The notes: generated by a model from the sequence alone, not told the origin. Numbered from the stretch's first letter, positions 43,197 through 53,486 are shown. The stretch is 64,000 bases of DNA from Turicibacter bilis (GCF_024499055.1 NZ_CP071249.1:248001-312000); one strand, 5' to 3'. A program made the numbers and translations.

Positions 43197-43864
43197 TGTT
43201 TAATGTCATTGAAACGTTTGTCTCGATTGATGGGGAAGGGCCCACATCAGGAGAGTTAGCCACGTTTATTCGTTTTTCAAGTTGCAATTTAAAATGTATA
43301 TGGTGTGATACAACCTATTCGTGGGATGGGACAGCTTGTATCACTAAGATGAGTACGAAAGAAATCTATGAGTTGATTAAAAAAGCAGGAACTAAAAATG
43401 TGACTTTGACCGGTGGTGAGCCACTCATTCAGCCAAATATCGAATGGTTATTGGATGCACTAGCTGAGGATGAGGCGCTGAGTATCCATGTTGAAAGTAA
43501 TGGATCAATCGATATTACGGGGTTAAAGGAAAGGTATAAAAATTCTAATATTCATTTTATTTTGGATTATAAATGTCCTACTAGTAAGATGAGTGCGCAA
43601 ATGTGTCATCAAAATTTAAATGTCGTTGATCAGCAAGATATTTATAAGTTTGTCGTTGCTGGTTATGAAGATTTACATATGGCCTTATCGATTATTAAAA
43701 GTTATCATTTAACAGAAAAATGTCGCGTCTATTTGAGTCCCGTCACTGAGTTCATTGAACCATCAAAAATCGTTGAATTTATGAAAGAGCATCAATTAAA
43801 TGACGTTCGTTTGCAATTGCAACTTCATAAATATATTTGGCCAAAAGAAATGAGAGGAGTTTAA
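43196..43864 (+). CDS. queE: 7-carboxy-7-deazaguanine synthase (radical SAM)
   Basis: 222 residues. [11 protein letters not shown] provides the CX3CX2C iron-sulfur motif and T-G-G-E-P-L the SAM-binding segment. It makes CDG from 6-carboxytetrahydropterin. The start is ATG 43196 after GGAGGAAG; the frame opens earlier inside queD. Confidence 0.94.
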   Translation: MFNVIETFVSIDGEGPTSGELATFIRFSSCNLKCIWCDTTYSWDGTACITKMSTKEIYELIKKAGTKNVTLTGGEPLIQPNIEWLLDALAEDEALSIHVESNGSIDITGLKERYKNSNIHFILDYKCPTSKMSAQMCHQNLNVVDQQDIYKFVVAGYEDLHMALSIIKSYHLTEKCRVYLSPVTEFIEPSKIVEFMKEHQLNDVRLQLQLHKYIWPKEMRGV

Positions 43865-43865
43865 G

Positions 43866-44462
43866 ATGAAACGTCAGATTGATATTGAAAAAATTTCAAG
43901 TTGCATTAGAGAAATTTTAATCGCCTTAGGGGATGATCCTGACCGTGAGGGATTGAGAGACACTCCGAAGCGTGTGGCTAAAATGTATGAAGAAGTATTT
44001 GCCGGAATGACGTTGAGTAACGATGAAATTGCGCAGTTATTTGGAACGACCTTTGATGAAGAGGACATGGTTGAGCAATCATCTAATCGCTGTGTGATCG
44101 TTCGTGATATTCCAATTTTTAGTTACTGTGAACATCACCTAGCGTTAATGTACAACATGAAAGTTAGTGTCGCTTATTTACCGAAAGAAAAAATGATTGG
44201 ATTAAGTAAGATCGCACGTATTGCTGATATGGTCGGACGACGCTTACAACTTCAAGAACGTATTGGTGAGGAAATTGCCGAGATTGTTGAAAAAATAACA
44301 GAAAGTGACGCCATCATTGTTATGATTCATGGTGAGCATAGTTGTATGACGTCAAGAGGAATTAAAAAGCCAGGAACGTTAACGACAACGGTGACTTACC
44401 GAGGCGAACGAATCAATCATGATTCAGATTTAAGACAAGAATTATTAATGTTAATGAAATAG
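43866..44462 (+). CDS. folE: GTP cyclohydrolase I
   Basis: 198 residues with [10 protein letters not shown], the zinc/active-site segments F-S-Y-C-E-H-H-L-A and [13 protein letters not shown]. It converts GTP to dihydroneopterin triphosphate, the entry point of both folate and queuosine synthesis. Placement between queE and queC dedicates this copy at least partly to queuosine. Confidence 0.95.
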   Translation: MKRQIDIEKISSCIREILIALGDDPDREGLRDTPKRVAKMYEEVFAGMTLSNDEIAQLFGTTFDEEDMVEQSSNRCVIVRDIPIFSYCEHHLALMYNMKVSVAYLPKEKMIGLSKIARIADMVGRRLQLQERIGEEIAEIVEKITESDAIIVMIHGEHSCMTSRGIKKPGTLTTTVTYRGERINHDSDLRQELLMLMK

Positions 44463-44474
44463 GGAGTGAGAGAA

Positions 44475-45134
44475 ATGAATCAAAAAGCGGTCGTGGTCTT
44501 TAGTGGAGGGCAAGATTCGACAACGTGTTTATTTTGGGCGATGAAGCAATTTGAAGAAGTGATTGCTGTTACCTTCGATTATAATCAACGTCACCTGGCG
44601 GAGTTAGATTGCGCTAAACGAATTTGTGAAGAGTTCGAAATTGAACATCATCTATTAGATATGTCATTATTAAACCAATTAGCGCCGAATGCGTTGACAC
44701 GTCAAGATATTGACATTAAGACAGGAGAAAATGGCGGGTTGCCTTCGACGTTTGTTGAAGGGCGAAATTTGTTATTTTTAAGCTTTGCGGGCGTTTTAGC
44801 TAAAGTTAAAGGCGCAAAACATATCATCACAGGCGTTTGTGAAACAGATTTTTCTGGTTATCCAGATTGTCGAGATATGTTTATTAAATCATTGAATGTG
44901 ACGCTTAATTTGAGTATGGATTATGATTTTGTCATTCATACACCGTTGATGTGGTTAGATAAAGCACAGACGTGGGAGTTAGCTGATCAGCTTGGGAAGT
45001 TTGAGTATGTTCGTGAGCATACTTTAACATGCTATCGTGGAATTAAAGGAAATGGGTGTGGAACATGTCCAGCTTGTGAACTTAGACAACGAGGACTTGA
45101 GACGTATTTAGCACGAAAAGGAGAGGGAAAATAA
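44475..45134 (+). CDS. queC: 7-cyano-7-deazaguanine synthase
   Basis: 219 residues of the PP-loop ATPase family ([11 protein letters not shown] near the N-terminus) with a C-terminal zinc site (C-Y-R-G then G-C-G-T-C-P-A-C). It converts CDG to preQ0 using ATP and ammonia. The start is ATG 44475 after GGGAGTGAGAG. Confidence 0.95.
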   Translation: MNQKAVVVFSGGQDSTTCLFWAMKQFEEVIAVTFDYNQRHLAELDCAKRICEEFEIEHHLLDMSLLNQLAPNALTRQDIDIKTGENGGLPSTFVEGRNLLFLSFAGVLAKVKGAKHIITGVCETDFSGYPDCRDMFIKSLNVTLNLSMDYDFVIHTPLMWLDKAQTWELADQLGKFEYVREHTLTCYRGIKGNGCGTCPACELRQRGLETYLARKGEGK

Positions 45135-45135
45135 C

Positions 45136-45633
45136 ATGGCAGGACGAACAAAAGAAGAGTTAAAAGATATTACGTTACTAGGGAATCAAGGAACAACTTA
45201 TCAATATTCGTATGATCCAACTATTTTAGAGGTGTTTGAGAATAAACATCCAAATAACGATTATTTTGTGAAGTTTAATTGTCCGGAATTCACAAGTCTT
45301 TGTCCAATTACCGGACAGCCTGACTTTGCAACCATCTATATCTCGTATATTCCAGGAGAGAAAATGGTAGAAAGTAAGTCATTAAAGTTATATTTATTTA
45401 GTTTCCGTAATCATGGTGATTTTCATGAGGATTGCATGAATATTATCATGAAAGATTTAGTAAAGTTAATGGATCCAAAATATATTGAAGTTTGGGGGAA
45501 ATTCACTCCACGTGGGGGAATCAGTATCGATCCGTATTGTAACTACGGTCGCCCAGGAACGAAATACGAACAAATGGCAAACTATCGCTTAATGAATCAT
45601 GATTTATATCCAGAAAAGGTAGATAATCGTTAG
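45136..45633 (+). CDS. queF: NADPH-dependent 7-cyano-7-deazaguanine reductase
   Basis: 165 residues of the unimodular QueF type. Catalytic Cys in [10 protein letters not shown] and the QueF motif [17 protein letters not shown] supplies the second conserved region. It reduces preQ0 to preQ1, the riboswitch ligand and substrate of tRNA-guanine transglycosylase (not in this window). Last gene of the operon; it begins after AAAAGGAGAGG. Confidence 0.95.
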   Translation: MAGRTKEELKDITLLGNQGTTYQYSYDPTILEVFENKHPNNDYFVKFNCPEFTSLCPITGQPDFATIYISYIPGEKMVESKSLKLYLFSFRNHGDFHEDCMNIIMKDLVKLMDPKYIEVWGKFTPRGGISIDPYCNYGRPGTKYEQMANYRLMNHDLYPEKVDNR

Positions 45634-45704
45634 TCAAATCTAGTTTAATACTCCTAAAATGTGGTAAGCTATCACGTAGAAGCCTAAAAAAGGAGGAGTA
45701 TGTC

Positions 45705-47204
45705 ATGAATAAAGAAGAAGCATTAAATTTTTTAAAAGAACAATTAAAAACGATGAATTATCTAGGTTCAACGTTAAGCATCGTATCATGGGATATGGAA
45801 GTTATGGCACCTAGCCAGGCGATTGATTATCGAAGTGAAGTGATGGGGTATTTATCGACACAATATCATCAATTAGCAACGGATTCTCGTATTGGAGAGG
45901 CTTTAGAGGCGCTTAGTAGTGAAATAAGTCTCACTCAACATGAGACGAAACTAGTGGAAAATTTTAAAGATTCTTATGAAAAAAATAAAAAAATCCCTGA
46001 ATCTTTACAGCGTGAACTAACAATTGCGACGTCAAAAGGAAGTCAATATTGGAAAAAAGCAAAAGAAAAACAAAATTATGAGATTTTTAAACCGTACTTA
46101 AAACAGGTGATTGATCTAGCGATAAAACAAGCTGAATGTGTAGGGTATGAAGGGCATATTTATAATGCTTTCTTAGATGATTTTGAAAAAGGAATGACGG
46201 TCGAAGAGTTAGATCGTATCTTCCCACCACTTCGAGATGGATTAGTAGCGTTGTTAGATAAAATCATGAAAGCGAAGCAAGATGAACCTCATCATCCAGA
46301 AGGGGAATTTGATAAAGATCGTCAGGAGCAGTTATCCCTGATGCTTTTAGATGCGATGGGGTATGATTATAAAGAATCAGGACGTGTTGATGAGACGGAA
46401 CATCCGTTTACCACATCCTTAGGACCCAAGGATGTTCGTATTACGACACATTATTATGAAGAAAGTATCGAAAGTGCGATTTTTAGTTCAGTTCATGAAG
46501 GGGGACACGCGATTTATGATCAAAATATGCCCCATCAGTTAGCGGAGTATGGAATAGATGAAGCACCATCGATGGGGATTCATGAATCGCAGTCTCGATT
46601 CTATGAAAATATAATCGGCCGTAGCCTTTCATTTTGGCGTGCGTTTTATCCAAAGTTACAAAAAATCTTCCCTGAGTATCAAGAGATTTCGTTAGAAGAC
46701 TTTTACCGAATTGTTAATAAAGTGACACCATCACTTGTTCGTACAGAAGCGGATGAAGTGACGTATTCGTTACATGTGATTATTCGTTACGAAATCGAGA
46801 AGCTCATGGTTAGTGGTGCAGTAAGTGTAGATGAGTTACCAGCACTTTGGAATCAAAAATACGAAGAGTATTTAGGAATCACACCGCCGAATGATTCAGA
46901 AGGGTTAATGCAGGATGTTCATTGGTCGGAAGCTTTAATTGGGTACTTCCCGAGTTACGCTTTAGGGAATTTATATGGTGCTCAATTTTATCATCAAATG
47001 AAAAAAGATATTCCAAATGTCACTGAGCAGATTGAAGCGGGGGATTTAACAGAAATCTTTAACTGGTTGAAAACGAATGTTCATGAACAAGGAAATCTCT
47101 ATACGCCAGCTGAGTTAGTCGAACGTGTGACAGGGGAACCATTGAATCCACAATATTTCCTAGATTATTTAAATGAAAAATATTCAAGAATTTATCATTT
47201 CTAA
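45705..47204 (+). CDS. carboxypeptidase M32 (Taq family)
   Basis: 499 residues of the M32 metallocarboxypeptidase family. The zinc motif is S-V-H-E-G-G-H-A-I-Y, followed by the glutamate-containing G-I-H-E-S-Q-S-R-F-Y-E-N and the typical D-E-V-T-Y-S-L-H-V-I-I-R-Y-E segment. It removes C-terminal residues from peptides in the cytoplasm. AAAAAAGGAGGAG precedes the start. Monocistronic with a terminator downstream. Confidence 0.93.
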   Translation: MNKEEALNFLKEQLKTMNYLGSTLSIVSWDMEVMAPSQAIDYRSEVMGYLSTQYHQLATDSRIGEALEALSSEISLTQHETKLVENFKDSYEKNKKIPESLQRELTIATSKGSQYWKKAKEKQNYEIFKPYLKQVIDLAIKQAECVGYEGHIYNAFLDDFEKGMTVEELDRIFPPLRDGLVALLDKIMKAKQDEPHHPEGEFDKDRQEQLSLMLLDAMGYDYKESGRVDETEHPFTTSLGPKDVRITTHYYEESIESAIFSSVHEGGHAIYDQNMPHQLAEYGIDEAPSMGIHESQSRFYENIIGRSLSFWRAFYPKLQKIFPEYQEISLEDFYRIVNKVTPSLVRTEADEVTYSLHVIIRYEIEKLMVSGAVSVDELPALWNQKYEEYLGITPPNDSEGLMQDVHWSEALIGYFPSYALGNLYGAQFYHQMKKDIPNVTEQIEAGDLTEIFNWLKTNVHEQGNLYTPAELVERVTGEPLNPQYFLDYLNEKYSRIYHF

Positions 47205-47236
47205 TTTAATTAATTGAAGCGGGCAATGTATCATAT

Positions 47237-47274
47237 ACTCCAGTGAGGATTTATTTTATCACTGGAGTTTTTTT
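47237..47274 (+). terminator. rho-independent terminator
   Basis: ACTCCAGTGA/TCACTGGAGT stem and T-run after the carboxypeptidase gene. It overlaps upstream in-frame starts of the next gene, which are therefore not used. Confidence 0.9.
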
Positions 47275-47293
47275 GATGGATTGGAGTGAGGAT

Positions 47294-47770
47294 ATGAAGT
47301 TAAAAATTAGAAAGATGAGTGAATTAGATGCCTTTAAAATATTATTTTGGCAGTATTCTCCCCCGTATGATTGGTATAATCTTGAAGGTTGTGAAGAATG
47401 TTTAGAAGAGTTATTATATGATGAGTATTATTCAGTACTTAATCAGAAAGAACAGCTGATTGGCTTTTTCTGTTTTGGCCAATCGGCTCAAGTGTCAGCT
47501 GGAAAGATGGAAGGTTTTTATCGTGATCATGAGTATTTAGATATAGGGCTTGGTATGAATCCTTTATTATGTGGAAAGGGACATGGGGCAAGTTTTGTTC
47601 AAGTAGGAATGGCTTACGCTAAAAATCATTTTAAGGCTAAAAAGTTGAGGTTAACTGTGGCCGATTTTAATCAACGTGCCCTCAAGACTTATCAAAAGGT
47701 AGGGTTTAAAGAAATTGGGGAGTTTAATAGTCAAAATATTAAATTTAAAGTGATGAGTTATGAGGATTGA
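47294..47770 (+). CDS. GNAT-family N-acetyltransferase
   Basis: 158 residues starting at ATG 47294 after GGAGTGAGG. GNAT features are an N-terminal Y-D-W-Y core, the acetyl-CoA-binding segment (N-P-L-L-C-G-K-G-H-G-A-S-F), and the C-terminal F-N-Q-R-A-L-K-T-Y-Q-K-V-G-F with the typical N...A...Y-x-K-x-G-F. It resembles RimJ/L-type or aminoglycoside acetyltransferase-like proteins. The substrate is unknown. Confidence 0.88.
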   Translation: MKLKIRKMSELDAFKILFWQYSPPYDWYNLEGCEECLEELLYDEYYSVLNQKEQLIGFFCFGQSAQVSAGKMEGFYRDHEYLDIGLGMNPLLCGKGHGASFVQVGMAYAKNHFKAKKLRLTVADFNQRALKTYQKVGFKEIGEFNSQNIKFKVMSYED

Positions 47771-47795
47771 GTCGTCCAATAGACGACTTTTTTTG
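47770..47795 (+). terminator. rho-independent terminator
   Basis: AGTCGTC/GACGACT stem followed by T-run. Confidence 0.85.
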
Positions 47796-47838
47796 GTAAT
47801 TAAATAGCAAAAAATTAACTAAAATTTTAATAAAAAAG

Positions 47839-47891
47839 TTGATAAAATATTAAAAATCTTATAAGATAAAAGGGTACCTAAAACGCTTTTA
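47839..47891 (+). promoter_or_regulatory. promoter and likely operator of the sucrose hydrolase gene
   Basis: TTGATA (47839-47844), a 17-base spacer and TAAGAT (47862-47867). TAAAACGCTTTTA (47879-47891), a palindrome around CGC, lies over the expected early transcribed region. It resembles LacI-family (ScrR-like) or CcpA sites, so sugar-dependent repression is likely. No regulator gene is adjacent. Confidence 0.55.
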
Positions 47892-47957
47892 TTAAAAGAA
47901 GGACTTTTCAGAGGAAGTGGACGTTTTTGGGGAGTAAGAAAAAGGAGTGTGGATAAA

Positions 47958-49454
47958 ATGTTCATTGAAAAGGAACAGTTATTACAGGGAACAAGTGAAA
48001 AGTTACAGCAAGCTCGTGACTATGTAGAATCTAAAAAAGATGAGATTTTATCATTAAAGGAGCGCAATCAGTTTCATCATATGCCCGAAGTAGGATGGAT
48101 GAATGATCCAAATGGTTTCTCAGTGTATCAAGGCGAGTATCATTTGTTTTATCAATACTTCCCATATGATGTCAAATGGGGACCGATGCATTGGGGCCAT
48201 GTAAAAAGTCGTGATTTCATTAAGTGGGAGTACTTACCAGTTGCGATGGCGCCTGATCAAGAGTATGAAACAGGTGGATGCTTCTCTGGAAGTGCCTTAG
48301 AAGTGGATGGAAAACACGTTTTAATGTATACAGGACATACTAATCCAAATCCTGATGATGAATCTTGGGTCCGTCAAGTTCAGTGCTTAGCTGTTGGGGA
48401 TGGGGTTAATTATCATAAGTATGTGAATAATCCAGTCATTAAGACCGAAGAAATGCCGGAGCATTCAAGTTTAACTGACTTCCGTGATCCAAAATTATGG
48501 GTTAAAGATGGAGTCTACTATTGTGTTTTAGGAAGTAAGAGTGATGAGAACAGTGCACGTGTGTTACTTTATAAATCAGTAGATTTAGTCCATTGGACAT
48601 ATGTTGGAATAGTAGGGGAAAGTAATCATGAATTTGGCTATATGTGGGAATGTCCAGATTTATTCCACTTAGATGGACAAGATGTGTTAATCATGTCACC
48701 ACAAGGGGTTCCTGTTGAAGAATTTCGCCATAAAAATACGAATACAACGGTTTACTGTTTAGGAGAGTTAAACTATGAAACGGCTCATTTTGAGCGTCGT
48801 GTGATGGAAGAAATCGATTATGGATTAGACTTTTATGCTCCACAAACAACAGAGAGCTTAGATGGGCGTCGGATTATGATTGCTTGGATGCAATCATGGC
48901 ATCAAAATATGCCAACCGATAAATACGGATGGGTGACGTCAATGACGATTCCCCGTGAATTAAGCATTAAAGGCGATGTCATGTATCAATGGCCAGTTCG
49001 TGAAATTGAGAAATATCGTAGTGGTCATATTGGTCATGAGTCAGTCATATTTGAAGGAAGTAAAACATTAGCAGGAGTAAAGGGACGTCATTTAGATCTG
49101 GAAATGGTCATTGACTTCAAAGAGGCAAAATATTTTGAAATTAAAGTCATGAAAGGTGAAGATCAAGAAACAAATATCGTGTATGACGTGGATCGTCATG
49201 TCTTAAGTTTTGATCGTCGTCAAAGTAGAAGTGGTATTGATGGATTAAACTATCGTGAAATGCCAGTTCCATTAGTAGACGGTAAGTTATCACTTCGTTT
49301 ATTAATGGATACTTATTCAGTTGAGTTATTTGCTCAAGAAGGTGCACATACGATGACTTCAACGGTTTATTCGGACTTATGTGCAGAAGGAATTGAATTT
49401 ATTGCAGATCGAACAGTAGAAATGACGGTTCATAAGTGGGAATTAAACGTGTAA
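47958..49454 (+). CDS. sucrose-6-phosphate hydrolase (GH32)
   Basis: 498 residues. GH32 motifs in order: W-M-N-D-P-N-G-F with the nucleophile Asp, F-S-G-S-A, F-R-D-P-K, and W-E-C-P-D with the acid/base Glu; a C-terminal beta-sandwich follows. It cleaves sucrose-6-phosphate (or related fructosides) to glucose-6-phosphate and fructose. No PTS sucrose permease lies nearby, so uptake must be encoded elsewhere. The start is ATG 47958 after AAAGGAGTG; a GTG at 47949 is inside that site. Confidence 0.93.
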   Translation: MFIEKEQLLQGTSEKLQQARDYVESKKDEILSLKERNQFHHMPEVGWMNDPNGFSVYQGEYHLFYQYFPYDVKWGPMHWGHVKSRDFIKWEYLPVAMAPDQEYETGGCFSGSALEVDGKHVLMYTGHTNPNPDDESWVRQVQCLAVGDGVNYHKYVNNPVIKTEEMPEHSSLTDFRDPKLWVKDGVYYCVLGSKSDENSARVLLYKSVDLVHWTYVGIVGESNHEFGYMWECPDLFHLDGQDVLIMSPQGVPVEEFRHKNTNTTVYCLGELNYETAHFERRVMEEIDYGLDFYAPQTTESLDGRRIMIAWMQSWHQNMPTDKYGWVTSMTIPRELSIKGDVMYQWPVREIEKYRSGHIGHESVIFEGSKTLAGVKGRHLDLEMVIDFKEAKYFEIKVMKGEDQETNIVYDVDRHVLSFDRRQSRSGIDGLNYREMPVPLVDGKLSLRLLMDTYSVELFAQEGAHTMTSTVYSDLCAEGIEFIADRTVEMTVHKWELNV

Positions 49455-49570
49455 AGAATCTATTTTATTAACTTAGTAAAATCGACTAAAGTACTTCCCC
49501 CTTAGCTTTAGTCGAAGTGCTAGGTTCGGAGATAGAGAGATGAAGATTTATCATGAAAAAATCAGATTTT

Positions 49571-49608
49571 GATAACTAAACTTTAACGTTAGTTGTCATG
49601 TCTTTTTT
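49571..49608 (+). terminator. probable terminator
   Basis: GATAACTAA/TTAGTTGTC stem (one G-U pair) with a T-run after a short gap. A second inverted repeat (TCGACTAAAG with CTTTAGTCGA) lies about 80 bases upstream. Confidence 0.6.
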
Positions 49609-49721
49609 TAGTCTGTCAAAAAACGTAGAAATGTTTAGTTTGAAAAAGTTGGAATTACAAAATTAAAAATGGTAATATAGGTGTACGCCTAAGGAAACCA
49701 TGTGAAATGAGGGTGAAGAAC

Positions 49722-50132
49722 TTGGAACTAAATGTCGCATTAATCGCACACGATAAAATGAAAGATCAAATGGTGAATTTTTGTTATGCATATCAACATA
49801 TCTTAAGAAACTATGGGTTGTATACAACAGGAACAACTGGAAAACGAATTGAAGAAGGGACAGTTTTAAGTGTCCATAAATTAGCATCTGGACCATTAGG
49901 TGGAGATCAACAAATCGGAGCGATGATTGTTACAGAAGATATTGATCTTGTCATTTTCTTACGTGATCCATTAACACCACAACCGCATGAGACGGATATT
50001 CAAGCTTTAATTCGTTTATGTGATGTTCATTATGTACCGATTGCAACAAATTTAGCATCAGCAGAAATTTTTGTAAGAGCACTCGATAATGGCGATTTAG
50101 ATTGGCGAAAATTAAGAAAAAAACATTCGTAA
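49722..50132 (+). CDS. mgsA: methylglyoxal synthase
   Basis: 136 residues. [23 protein letters not shown] and [14 protein letters not shown] are the family signature, including the catalytic Asp in G-G-D. It converts dihydroxyacetone phosphate to methylglyoxal, a bypass of lower glycolysis during sugar-phosphate overload. The TTG at 49722 fits both the ribosome site (GAGGGTGAAG) and the usual N-terminus; an ATG at 49707 is an alternative. Confidence 0.93.
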   Translation: MELNVALIAHDKMKDQMVNFCYAYQHILRNYGLYTTGTTGKRIEEGTVLSVHKLASGPLGGDQQIGAMIVTEDIDLVIFLRDPLTPQPHETDIQALIRLCDVHYVPIATNLASAEIFVRALDNGDLDWRKLRKKHS

Positions 50133-50158
50133 CAAATGTGTTTGATAGGGGGAAAAAC

Positions 50159-50620
50159 ATGTTACAGGTCGTAAATATTAAACAAAGTCCTATCGGGACA
50201 GAGAAAGCTATTCAATATATTCAAAATGTTTGGAATCATCAAAATCAAGTGTCCCAGTTTTATGATGAAATCTGCCATTTATCACTAGCAGGTGACTCTT
50301 TAAATGATTTTTATGTGCTAGTCAATGATGAAAAAATTATTGGATGCTGCGGATTAATTAAAAATGATGTCTTAAAAAAGGCTGATCGATATCCTTGGAT
50401 TACATCATTATATATCGATGAAGTTTATCGAGGGCGTAATTATGGGCAGTTATTAATGAATCATGTCATTCATCGTGCCCAATTACTAGGGTATCCTAAA
50501 GTTTATCTTACAACAGGGAAAACCGATTATTATCGCCGTCATGGATGGCGAGAATTAGAGAGCGACTTAAATGAAAAAACAAATAAGATTTATTACAAAA
50601 AATTAACTGAACAACGTTAA
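50159..50620 (+). CDS. GNAT-family N-acetyltransferase
   Basis: 153 residues. The start is ATG 50159 after AGGGGGA; the frame opens earlier inside mgsA. It contains C-C-G-L-I, W-I-T-S-L-Y-I-D-E-V-Y-R-G-R-N-Y-G-Q-L-L (the acetyl-CoA R/QxxGxG/A-like loop) and Y-Y-R-R-H-G-W-R-E-L. Likely co-transcribed with mgsA. Substrate unknown. Confidence 0.88.
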   Translation: MLQVVNIKQSPIGTEKAIQYIQNVWNHQNQVSQFYDEICHLSLAGDSLNDFYVLVNDEKIIGCCGLIKNDVLKKADRYPWITSLYIDEVYRGRNYGQLLMNHVIHRAQLLGYPKVYLTTGKTDYYRRHGWRELESDLNEKTNKIYYKKLTEQR

Positions 50621-50680
50621 TTATTTTTTTGAAGTTAACGGTAACCGGTTACTTTAGGTAAAGATCTTATGTTCAAAAAT

Positions 50681-50714
50681 AAAAAGAAACTATGATTTAA
50701 ATAGTTTCTTTTTT
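50681..50714. terminator. bidirectional terminator
   Basis: AAGAAACTAT/ATAGTTTCTT stem with A- and T-runs between convergent genes. Confidence 0.88.
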
Positions 50715-50722
50715 CATGTTCA

Positions 50723-51364
50723 TCATAATGGTCTTTTTGTACGAGAAAATAGATTAAATAAACAAAGGAGAATAGAAAAAACTACTATAGAGGCAAGCCA
50801 ACCGCCTAATACATCTCCTACATAATGAACGTTAATGTAAACACGGCTAAATCCGATTAAAAAGGTATAAGCTAACAAGAAGGCACTCAATAAGTAAGCA
50901 ATGAGCTTACGAGATAAAAAATGAAAAGAGAGATAGCTAAGTAACAGGGCTAGTGCTAAACTAATCATTGAATGACCACTTGGAAAACTGAAACCTGTTT
51001 CATGAATTAATGAACCAACGATTGGGCGCTGACGAAGATACAGGTGTTTTAAAAGGGTATTTGTTCCTGCGGTTAAAAGGATGAGTAAGAAGCTAAATAG
51101 AGCTTCTTTTTTTTGATGTTTGAAGACGAGAATAAACGTCAATATTAAGGTTAATACACTAATGGGAAATGGATTAGCGGTCTTTGTTAGTATGATCATG
51201 AGGGTATTTAAATGTGGGTTACGAAGACGGCTAATAAAGTTAAAGACAGACTGCTGGAAGTTTGTTAAATCTGATGTGAAAATATAGTCTGCCAGGATAA
51301 AAAAGCAGCCGCTTGAAATAACGGCGATTAGAAAAGGAATCATAGGATTCAATTGACGTTTCAT
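50723..51364 (-). CDS. PAP2-family phosphatase
   Basis: 213 residues with about six membrane helices. The three phosphatase motifs are K-H-L-Y-L-R-Q-R-P, P-S-G-H-S and S-R-V-Y-I-N-V-H-Y-V-G-D, which carry the catalytic His pair. Likely a phosphatidic acid, phosphatidylglycerophosphate or undecaprenyl-pyrophosphate phosphatase. AAGGAG precedes the start. Confidence 0.92.
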   Translation of the reverse strand: MKRQLNPMIPFLIAVISSGCFFILADYIFTSDLTNFQQSVFNFISRLRNPHLNTLMIILTKTANPFPISVLTLILTFILVFKHQKKEALFSFLLILLTAGTNTLLKHLYLRQRPIVGSLIHETGFSFPSGHSMISLALALLLSYLSFHFLSRKLIAYLLSAFLLAYTFLIGFSRVYINVHYVGDVLGGWLASIVVFSILLCLFNLFSRTKRPL

Positions 51365-51496
51365 AATGACGCTCCTTAGTTATGATATAGTTTTAGTATA
51401 ACAAAAACTATCGAATTCACTCCAATGGATTTATTACATAATTGAATGCAGGATGTCTATACTAATATAGCAATTGATTAAAATCGAGGTGGCAAC

Positions 51497-52153
51497 ATGA
51501 AAAAGTTATTATATATCACAGTCAATTCCAAGCCAGAGACATTATCGGCAAGTCGAACTGTTGGACGTGCGTTAGTCAATGAGATTACCTCAACCTATCC
51601 TGAATTTGAAGTTGAGGAGTTAGATTTATATAAAGTCCATATTCCGAGACTTGAGTATCAATATTTTGCCTCACGTAATTGCATGGTTGAAAAAGAAGCT
51701 TTAGAGAAATTACCTCCAAAAGAGCAAGAAGAAGTTCATAAAATTGTAAAGCTATGTGATCAATTTAAAGAGGCTGATGTCGTTGTTATTGCCACTCCAA
51801 TGTGGAGCTTGTCTTTTCCCGCTCCTTTAAAAGAATATATGGATTGTATTATTCAAGTGGGTAAAACAATCTCTTTTGAGGGAATGATGCCAAAGGGATT
51901 ACTCGATGATAAACCAAGAACAGTTGTTTATGTTCAATCCTCAGGTGCTAATATCATGTGGATGATGAATCCATTATTTAATAAAGGCCTACATTACATT
52001 GAAGATATGATGAAATTCATGGGAATTAAGAAATTTGAAGAATTATTAGTTGATGGAACAGGTGAGACACCGGAAGAAAAAGAAAAAGCAATTGAAAAAG
52101 CGAAAAAGAAAATTAAGGCAGTTGTGAAACATCTAGAATTCGAAAAAGAATAA
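51497..52153 (+). CDS. FMN-dependent NAD(P)H azoreductase/quinone oxidoreductase
   Basis: 218 residues of the flavodoxin-like AzoR/NQO family. FMN-binding N-terminus Y-I-T-V-N-S-K-P-E-T-L-S-A-S-R, then P-M-W-S-L-S-F-P-A-P-L-K-E-Y-M-D typical of FMN-dependent NADH-azoreductases. A helical, Lys/Glu-rich tail follows. It reduces azo compounds and quinones by two electrons. The next gene begins 14 bases later with a strong ribosome site, so both are probably one operon. Confidence 0.9.
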   Translation: MKKLLYITVNSKPETLSASRTVGRALVNEITSTYPEFEVEELDLYKVHIPRLEYQYFASRNCMVEKEALEKLPPKEQEEVHKIVKLCDQFKEADVVVIATPMWSLSFPAPLKEYMDCIIQVGKTISFEGMMPKGLLDDKPRTVVYVQSSGANIMWMMNPLFNKGLHYIEDMMKFMGIKKFEELLVDGTGETPEEKEKAIEKAKKKIKAVVKHLEFEKE

Positions 52154-52166
52154 AGGAGGTATTTGA

Positions 52167-52478
52167 ATGCAATTTTGTGTAAGAGATGAAGTTGAACATT
52201 TTGAAGAGAGTTTCCACCCTTATTATGATGCTATAAAAATTGATGAGGAGTACTTTGAAGATCGTGAAGGTCACGAGCGTGCAGCTATCACACTCGTTAA
52301 ACAGTTACAAGAAAGAGTACACTTATATGGGATTATTACGTTTCCAGACGGTGGCGGTTATGATGTAGATTTTGTTTATGAAAATGATAATGCGGTTCCT
52401 GGAATCACAAAAAATCACTTTGGTAGCCGTGAAGAACTCTTAGAGGGCTGGAAAAACTTTTTAAGGTTATATAAATAA
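52167..52478 (+). CDS. small acidic protein of unknown function
   Basis: 103 residues, with AAAGGAGG before the start. Negatively charged, with F-P-D-G-G-G-Y-D-V-D-F-V-Y-E and W-K-N-F-L-R-L-Y at the end. No family recognised. Closely follows the azoreductase gene. Terminator-like hairpin right after. Confidence 0.6.
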   Translation: MQFCVRDEVEHFEESFHPYYDAIKIDEEYFEDREGHERAAITLVKQLQERVHLYGIITFPDGGGYDVDFVYENDNAVPGITKNHFGSREELLEGWKNFLRLYK

Positions 52479-52513
52479 ATAAACAGGCTATCTCATGGAG
52501 GTAGCCTGTTTAT
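52479..52513 (+). terminator. terminator-like hairpin
   Basis: ATAAACAGGCTA/TAGCCTGTTTAT, 12-bp stem; the T-run lies within the stem rather than after it. Confidence 0.65.
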
Positions 52514-52614
52514 CTAGGGAAGGTAGTCAAAAATAGAACTTTCATGATATAATGCTCATACGTATGAAATTTTTATATAGAAATTTTTAAAATATAAAAG
52601 TTTTGGAGGTTAAC

Positions 52615-53391
52615 ATGAAAATAGGATTTTTTGATTCAGGAATTGGGGGACTAACGGTTTTAAGCGAGGCGTTAAAACGACTTCCAAATCATGAATACTT
52701 ATATTATGCAGATACAGATCATGCCCCTTATGGACCAAAGCCAAAGGAAGAAGTTCGTGAGTATGTCTTCAAGGCCATTGAGTTTTTAGTAAATGAGGGA
52801 GCCCAAATCATTGTGATTGCTTGTAATACGGCAACAAGTATTGCTGTATCCGAGCTACGCCAAAAATATTCTATTCCGATTATTGGAATGGAACCTGCTG
52901 TAAAACCGGCAATTGAATCTGTAGAAAACAGTACAAAGCGTGTCTTAGTCACTGCAACACCACTCACATTAAAAGAAGAAAAGTTAAAACAGTTAATTCA
53001 GCGTCTAGATAAACACCATCAAACAGATTTATTGCCATTACCCGATCTTGTTAGTTTTGCAGAATCATATGAATTTTCGGATGAAGCGATTCTTCCTTAT
53101 TTGAAACAATGTTTACAATCCTTTGATATTAGTGAATATGGAGCAGTTGTTCTAGGATGTACACACTTTCCATTATTTGCTCATCATTTTGAAAAAATCT
53201 TCTCTAGTGAAGTTCGATTAATTGACGGAAGTAGCGGGACGGTTTCTCACTTAGAAAAATTAATCTTAGCACAAAAGGTAGAGCCTTGTTTCAATGCTTC
53301 ACTGACCTTTTACCGCTCAAGTAAGAAACTTGAGTCAAGTCAAGAGATTGAACCTTTCACAAAAATCTTAAAACAATTAAAGGCAATTTAA
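52615..53391 (+). CDS. murI: glutamate racemase
   Basis: 258 residues. Catalytic Cys pair in V-I-A-C-N-T-A-T-S and L-G-C-T-H-F-P, with G-F-F-D-S-G-I-G-G-L-T-V at the N-terminus. It makes D-glutamate for peptidoglycan. The start is ATG 52615, seven bases after GGAGG. TATAAT at about 52546 may be its -10. Confidence 0.94.
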   Translation: MKIGFFDSGIGGLTVLSEALKRLPNHEYLYYADTDHAPYGPKPKEEVREYVFKAIEFLVNEGAQIIVIACNTATSIAVSELRQKYSIPIIGMEPAVKPAIESVENSTKRVLVTATPLTLKEEKLKQLIQRLDKHHQTDLLPLPDLVSFAESYEFSDEAILPYLKQCLQSFDISEYGAVVLGCTHFPLFAHHFEKIFSSEVRLIDGSSGTVSHLEKLILAQKVEPCFNASLTFYRSSKKLESSQEIEPFTKILKQLKAI

Positions 53392-53486
53392 TTGTCAGAA
53401 TTTTAATCAACAGTCATATGTCGTTAAACCCTATCATAAAATTGTCTTGAGTTGTCAGATTATTTTATAAAAAATGTGGTGATAAC